Shown here: positions 18,669 to 22,318 of the stretch, one piece after another
Position numbering within the stretch: the stretch's first letter is position 1
How the letters are laid out: every line of letters starts with the position of its first letter
From: Stemphylium vesicarium
Lineage: Eukaryota; Ascomycota; Dothideomycetes; Pleosporales; Pleosporaceae
Direction of reading: 5' to 3'
Assembly (NCBI GenBank): GCA_004380135.1
Contig: QXCR01000289.1
Location: 1 to 22,318 of the forward strand
Length of the DNA: 22,318 nt
The notes under the pieces: generated by a model
What the model saw: only the letters and a program-made list of their open reading frames with translations
The model's database searches: none
What the model was told of the DNA's origin: nothing
Program-made: the position numbers and the translations under genes

Positions 18669-18679
18669 ATTCAGGACCA

Positions 18680-19910
18680 AGACACGAAATTGTAGTGACC
18701 CAAGGTACTTAGCGTGAAAGTAGAACCTACCGACTTATGCTCAATACCCTATATGTTTTCCAATAGACTTACAAAAAGAAAAGAAAAAGGGGTCCCTTGA
18801 GAACATAACTACACAATGAAGGAGAGCAACATGCACCTCAGTGCAATTCACAAGCCCGTGTGAATAATGCCTGCATGCTAGCAACAACGACTCAAAATTT
18901 GCATGCACATGATCTCATCCATTCTCTCCCAACAATCACACCAGAAAAATCATGCCAAAATTCACATCCCGTCATGAACCCAACTTTCACAAACTACTTA
19001 TGTTGGCCAGCATGGTTAGGTTGTCTGGGCGTCAGCCCGACACTCTTATTAGATCTTCTAGCACCTTCTACCACCTTCGATTACCTTCGCTACTCCACTA
19101 CTTACGTATACCTCATGTATATAAACACCCATCTCTACTCTATAGAACAATCAACCAGTCCTCTCCTCTCTGTCCTCCGCCCACAATTTACCTTCTTCCT
19201 GCCCACGCACCTGCAACTGACGCCTGAACTTCATCCAGTCCTCTGCATACCCCTTAAGCACCACGATCTGGGAGAATAGGTCACTCCATCTATCCTTATT
19301 TATTCACCAAGACACGACATACACTCGTTCATAAAATCGCGCACCAAGCTCCATTCCCGTATATATATATCGAATACCTTATCAAGCATAATCTAGTCTT
19401 CCTATCTCGATCAAACTACACGTAGCCACCCTCTTCGCGCTCATCTTCGTCGCGGGTGATGCGGTACTGAACAGTGACGATGTATTGATGCGATGTAGGG
19501 CTTGATGAGTGGGGGGAGATCGATGTGAAGCTACTTATGTAGATACAACAAGTCCACAGTAATGAGAGTGAAGGGATATACAATACCCTGGCGCATGTCA
19601 GTTGTGTGCGTACTATTTGATCGGGCCGCATTTCGTGGATGGGTGTAGAAACCTTCTTTACCATACTGCTGTCTAGTTCCAAGAAGCTAAAGGAGGAAGA
19701 AGAGCGTGTATTACTAGATCTCAGGCAGACGTCGCTGCTGGGTAGCGAGGAGAGGAGGTTCTAGAGAGTACATGTGAATTTTTACTTAGCTAGATGGAGT
19801 GAAGGCTTTGGACGGTATGTGTAGCTCGCGTTCGTTCAGACAAAACTCGCAGATGTCGAATAGCTCTTTGTGATATAAGATGTGGATATGCGGCTGCTTG
19901 TAGTGTAATT
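18680..19910. other. Intergenic, pyrimidine-rich, no supported gene
   Basis: A 139-codon plus-strand frame (18860-19279) is composed of low-complexity Thr, Leu, Pro, Ser and Tyr from a CT-rich tract and is not called. A minus-strand frame ending at 19416 closes with the charged tail Y-R-I-T-R-D-E-D-E-R-E-E and could be the last exon of an unrecognised small gene, but no upstream exons are evident. Confidence 0.35.
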
Positions 19911-20321
19911 CTAATACACCTCCCCGAAGCCAGTTCTTTCAGCTTCCTGCATCTTCTCAATGTCTGCTTCGCTCATCTTCTTCTCCACATCGATCTTTTC
20001 TTCGCTCTGCTCACTATCCTCTCCGTTCTTCTCAACGATCGTGGTCCCTTTCAATGCTTCCCTGAGAATTGGCGTTTCATGACCCGTCTCTTTTCCCTTG
20101 CCTAAACCGGCATCGTCACTCGTCGCATCGCCGTCGCCCAACCTGTCCGTCTTGGCACCATTGCCCATGCCGGACTCGTCTTTCCATTGATCAGTCTGTT
20201 TGCGTTGTAGTTTTCGCTCCTTTGACTGCTTGCGCTGCTGTGAACTAGCTCTTAGCAGCCTGCGGTGGCCTGTGCTGTGATGCAGGTGCTGCATGCCTGG
20301 GAAGTAGTCCGAGTCTTCGAA
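19911..20321 (-). other. Alternative C-terminal frame of the histidine-phosphatase gene
   Basis: In the next frame, coding-like sequence rich in Lys, Glu, Gln and Asp (Q-R-K-Q-S-K-E-R-K ... S-E-A-D-I-E-K-M-Q-E-A-E-R-T-G-F-G-E-V-Y) runs to a stop at 19911. It looks more like a genuine acidic tail than the short Cys/Thr/Ala end of the other frame. A 35-nt GT...AG segment (GTGACG...CCCAG, around 20290-20325) would join the frames in phase but is very short for an intron. A 1-2 base indel in the locus or the assembly is the alternative. Confidence 0.5.
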
Positions 20322-21697
20322 AAGCCGTCACCGGGTGTCTTTTGGGGCGGTTGCAGATGCCGCAGTACAGCGGCGGTTCGCGGTTGCGAGTTGTTCGTTC
20401 GCGTTGTTGGGGGCGTAGCATCTCCATCCTCGCTGCTTGAAGCGTCATTCGAGGCACCGTTGGGAGAGGCTGGGGTTGGCGGCATCATGGAAGCAGTAGT
20501 AATCTTAGTACTCTGTTTGCGTGACAGCTTAGCTGGCGACGGTTCGTCGATTGTCGGCGCATGGTCGGCTTCTGGGGCAACGACGGGGTGGTCTTCTTGC
20601 TCGCTTGCCAGGGGTTCCATATGGGAAGTGGCAGGCGGAGGTAGTTGTTGCGACTGGCATTCCATTGTGTTTTTCCTCATGGGGCGGCGTGGATAGTTGA
20701 TCTTGTCGTGGTCGCAGCCATTGACACATTCTCCCCATCGGCGGGTAGGTATTATGGGAGAAGAGCTAAGGCTTGTTTGTGCTGGAGTACTGACAGGCGT
20801 AGGCCTGCTTGGGGTCGCTGTAGACGACGTCTTGCCCTCTTCTTTTTCCTTGGCAGCCCGTCTCCTCAGCTCCGACCATGTCCGTAGCTCGTTCTGCAGA
20901 ATGTATCGGCTGTTGTTCTCGCTCCGCTTCATGATGATGAACTCGCAGTGGTTGACGTTGCGGAGGTCCTCGAAGTACTCGACAGACCAATGGTACCTTG
21001 TCGGGTTGACATGTTACTTCAACTTGTGTCCTGTGTGCTCACCACTTCATGAGGAAGACCCTCGACATCAAGCCATGGGTGACCAGGACGCATACGCTGG
21101 GAAATTTGTCGTCTCCGAATGACCTCCACAAGCTCTCATTGAAGCCACTGACGCGGTCGTAGGCATCTGCGCCACTCTCGCCGTCGGGTATGCGGTAGAA
21201 GAAGTGGCCATAGTCGGCCCTCTCCTGCCACATGTGCTCTATCTCGGCCGAGCATGGCTGGAAGTTGCCAAAGTCTTGCCCTCGTATGCGCGGCTCTTCG
21301 AAGACGGTGATCTTGTTGCGAGGGAAGGGCGATGGCGTGGCTTCGTCGGCGGTAAGTGTGCGCAGGATGCCTTCGGTGGCCTCGCGTGTTCGGCGGTAGG
21401 GTGAGGTGAAGAACTGGAGCGTATCGTCGGGCTTGAGTAAGGAGCGCAGTTACCGGCCTGCTTCCTCTGCCTGTACGCGGCTATCAGTCATGCTTCGTCT
21501 CGACTGTCATGGGACCGCCGTACCTGAGTCCAGCCGTGCTGCGTGAGTTTTACCCTATGATCGGGTATGAACTGGTGGATATCGTGATTCTTGTTTCCCT
21601 CTGATTGCACATGGCGAATCAGTATAATCATCTGCGCTGGGGTTAGCCATTGACTTTGGAGACATGAGCAAGGTGGGCCTACGCGGGGCATCCCCAT
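20252..21697 (-). CDS. Histidine phosphatase (phosphoglycerate-mutase-like), with an in-frame stop
   Basis: Four exons: 21683-21697, 21524-21631, 21043-21470 and 20252-20996. Introns of 51, 53 and 46 nt (GTAGGC...GCAG, GTACGG...ACAG, GTGAGC...CAAG) keep phase. The tiny first exon (MGMPR) joins to M-I-I-L-I-R-H-V-Q-S-E-G-N, the histidine-phosphatase signature with the nucleophilic His. Further blocks are F-F-T-S-P-Y-R-R-T-R-E, PDGESGADAYDRV and VLVTHGLMSRVFLMKW with the second catalytic His (PF00300). A Ser/Pro/Thr-rich disordered tail follows. Yeast Det1-type proteins are the nearest functional relatives I can name. Codon 48 is TAA (21450-21452) where homologues would have a residue such as Gln, so the spliced form given here would truncate. 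Use of a later AG (after TTACTCAAG) would skip it in phase at the cost of 13 residues. Confidence 0.8.
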
Positions 21698-21758
21698 CTT
21701 GAAGGTGACAAGGCAAGATGGCTGTTGATGAAGTTGTATTTATTATGCTATCTTCACA

Positions 21759-22253
21759 CTGCAGTATGACATGTGCGCCTCCCTAAGCTACCTTAAGAGT
21801 AAAGCGAAGGAGGAAATTCTAGCTAGCTGGAAGCAAGAGTGGAAGGACACTAAACAAGAAGAGAAGGGAAAGGCCTACACTACAGCAACACAGGACAGGC
21901 CAAAGGTCTCGTACAAGTTGCAGCTACTTGCTGGGCCGAAGAAAACACAGGCTGCGTACTACCAGCTTAAGCTAGGGAAAGGCTTCTTTAAGCAGTTCTC
22001 TAAGGCTATAGGCAAAGACGACAAAGGAGAATGCTTTGGTAACTGCAACTCTCTGCAGACACCTAAGCACCTTCTCCTACACTGCAAGCACTACACGAAG
22101 GAGAGAAGGAAGATGAAAGACGCGCTCAACACACCTATACTCACGCTACAACTGCTGTTTATTACGGCAAAAGGAAGCGCTGCTCTCGTAGCCTTCCTAG
22201 AAAAAACAAAGATTGCTACAGCTAACTGGCTGCTAGCAGCAGGAGCTCTCTAA
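21759..22253 (+). pseudogene. LINE (Tad1/I-like non-LTR retrotransposon) ORF2, 3' fragment
   Basis: A frame open from at least 21759 to a TAA at 22251-22253 carries a basic helical segment (L-K-S-K-A-K-E-E-I-L-A-S-W), then C-F-G-N-C and H-L-L-L-H-C. Together these form the CX3C...HX4C zinc-binding motif at the C-terminus of fungal LINE reverse transcriptases, after the RNase H region. Only about 165 of more than 1000 expected codons remain, consistent with 5' truncation during target-primed insertion. The fragment has no stops and shows no obvious RIP. Its left edge lies about 60 bp from the histidine-phosphatase start codon, in divergent orientation. Confidence 0.82.
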
Positions 22254-22318
22254 GAGCCGAAGACGTCCACAACAAAATTACAAACAAATACTGGAAGAAA
22301 CGAGAGGCAGCAATGCAC
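22254..22318 (+). other. LINE 3' untranslated start, runs off the window
   Basis: Follows the LINE stop codon and is A-rich (AAAATTACAAACAAATA). The poly-A-like end of the element is not reached. Confidence 0.5.

Noticed and set aside
18860..19279. 139-codon plus-strand open frame
   Set aside because: The composition is that of a translated CT-rich tract, with no domain, no start context and no splice structure.
20265..20696. 143-codon plus-strand open frame
   Set aside because: Antisense of the Ser/Pro/Thr-rich tail of the histidine phosphatase.
1..22318. CRISPR array, bacterial operons, tRNA or rRNA genes
   Set aside because: Introns, RIP and gene families are fungal; no regularly spaced repeats are present, and I could not recognise any structural RNA by eye.

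Overview
This looks like nuclear DNA of a filamentous ascomycete, most likely a dothideomycete such as a member of the Pleosporales (inference). The reasons are short GT-AG introns of 46-68 nt, a HET-domain relic, a PTH11-type rhodopsin-domain receptor, a heme-thiolate peroxygenase, and many transposon relics. The relics carry TAG, TAA or TGA where Gln, Trp or Arg is expected and are flooded with TpA. That is the signature of repeat-induced point mutation (RIP).

Layout. Positions 1-3531 are a nested graveyard. A 2.17-kb element with 120-bp terminal inverted repeats (220-2391) holds a wrecked minus-strand gene. That gene is interrupted by a 464-bp hAT-type miniature element with a perfect 8-bp target duplication. 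Next comes a RIP-riddled but recognisable divergent histone H3 gene (2702-3209) that still shows two introns, and then an unpaired hAT end (3531). Positions 3996-5770 hold a HET-domain N-terminal relic facing a decayed minus-strand gene with a long hydrophobic segment. Positions 6320-7734 (minus) are an intact three-exon secreted heme-thiolate peroxidase.

Positions 8203-13284 are a second transposon cluster. It contains a 431-bp miniature element with 8-bp target duplications, a hAT transposase C-terminus (minus), a 413-bp TA-flanked miniature element, two opposed halves of pogo/Fot1-like transposases, two 118-bp direct repeats, and a second hAT C-terminus (plus). Positions 13693-15005 (minus) are an intact three-exon PTH11-like membrane protein. 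Positions 15006-19910 are gene-poor, with weak relics, a second and less mutated copy of a 170-bp repeat, and a small inverted-repeat element. Positions 20252-21697 (minus) are a four-exon histidine-phosphatase gene with an in-frame stop and a probable frameshift. A 5'-truncated LINE fragment (21759-22253) lies about 60 bp upstream of its start codon.

The genes do not form one pathway or operon. The intact ones (peroxygenase, PTH11-like receptor, perhaps the phosphatase) are islands between transposon clusters. The most unusual content is the divergent H3 fossil, the frame-restoring nested hAT insertion, several miniature elements definable from this window alone, and paired repeat copies that record RIP directly.
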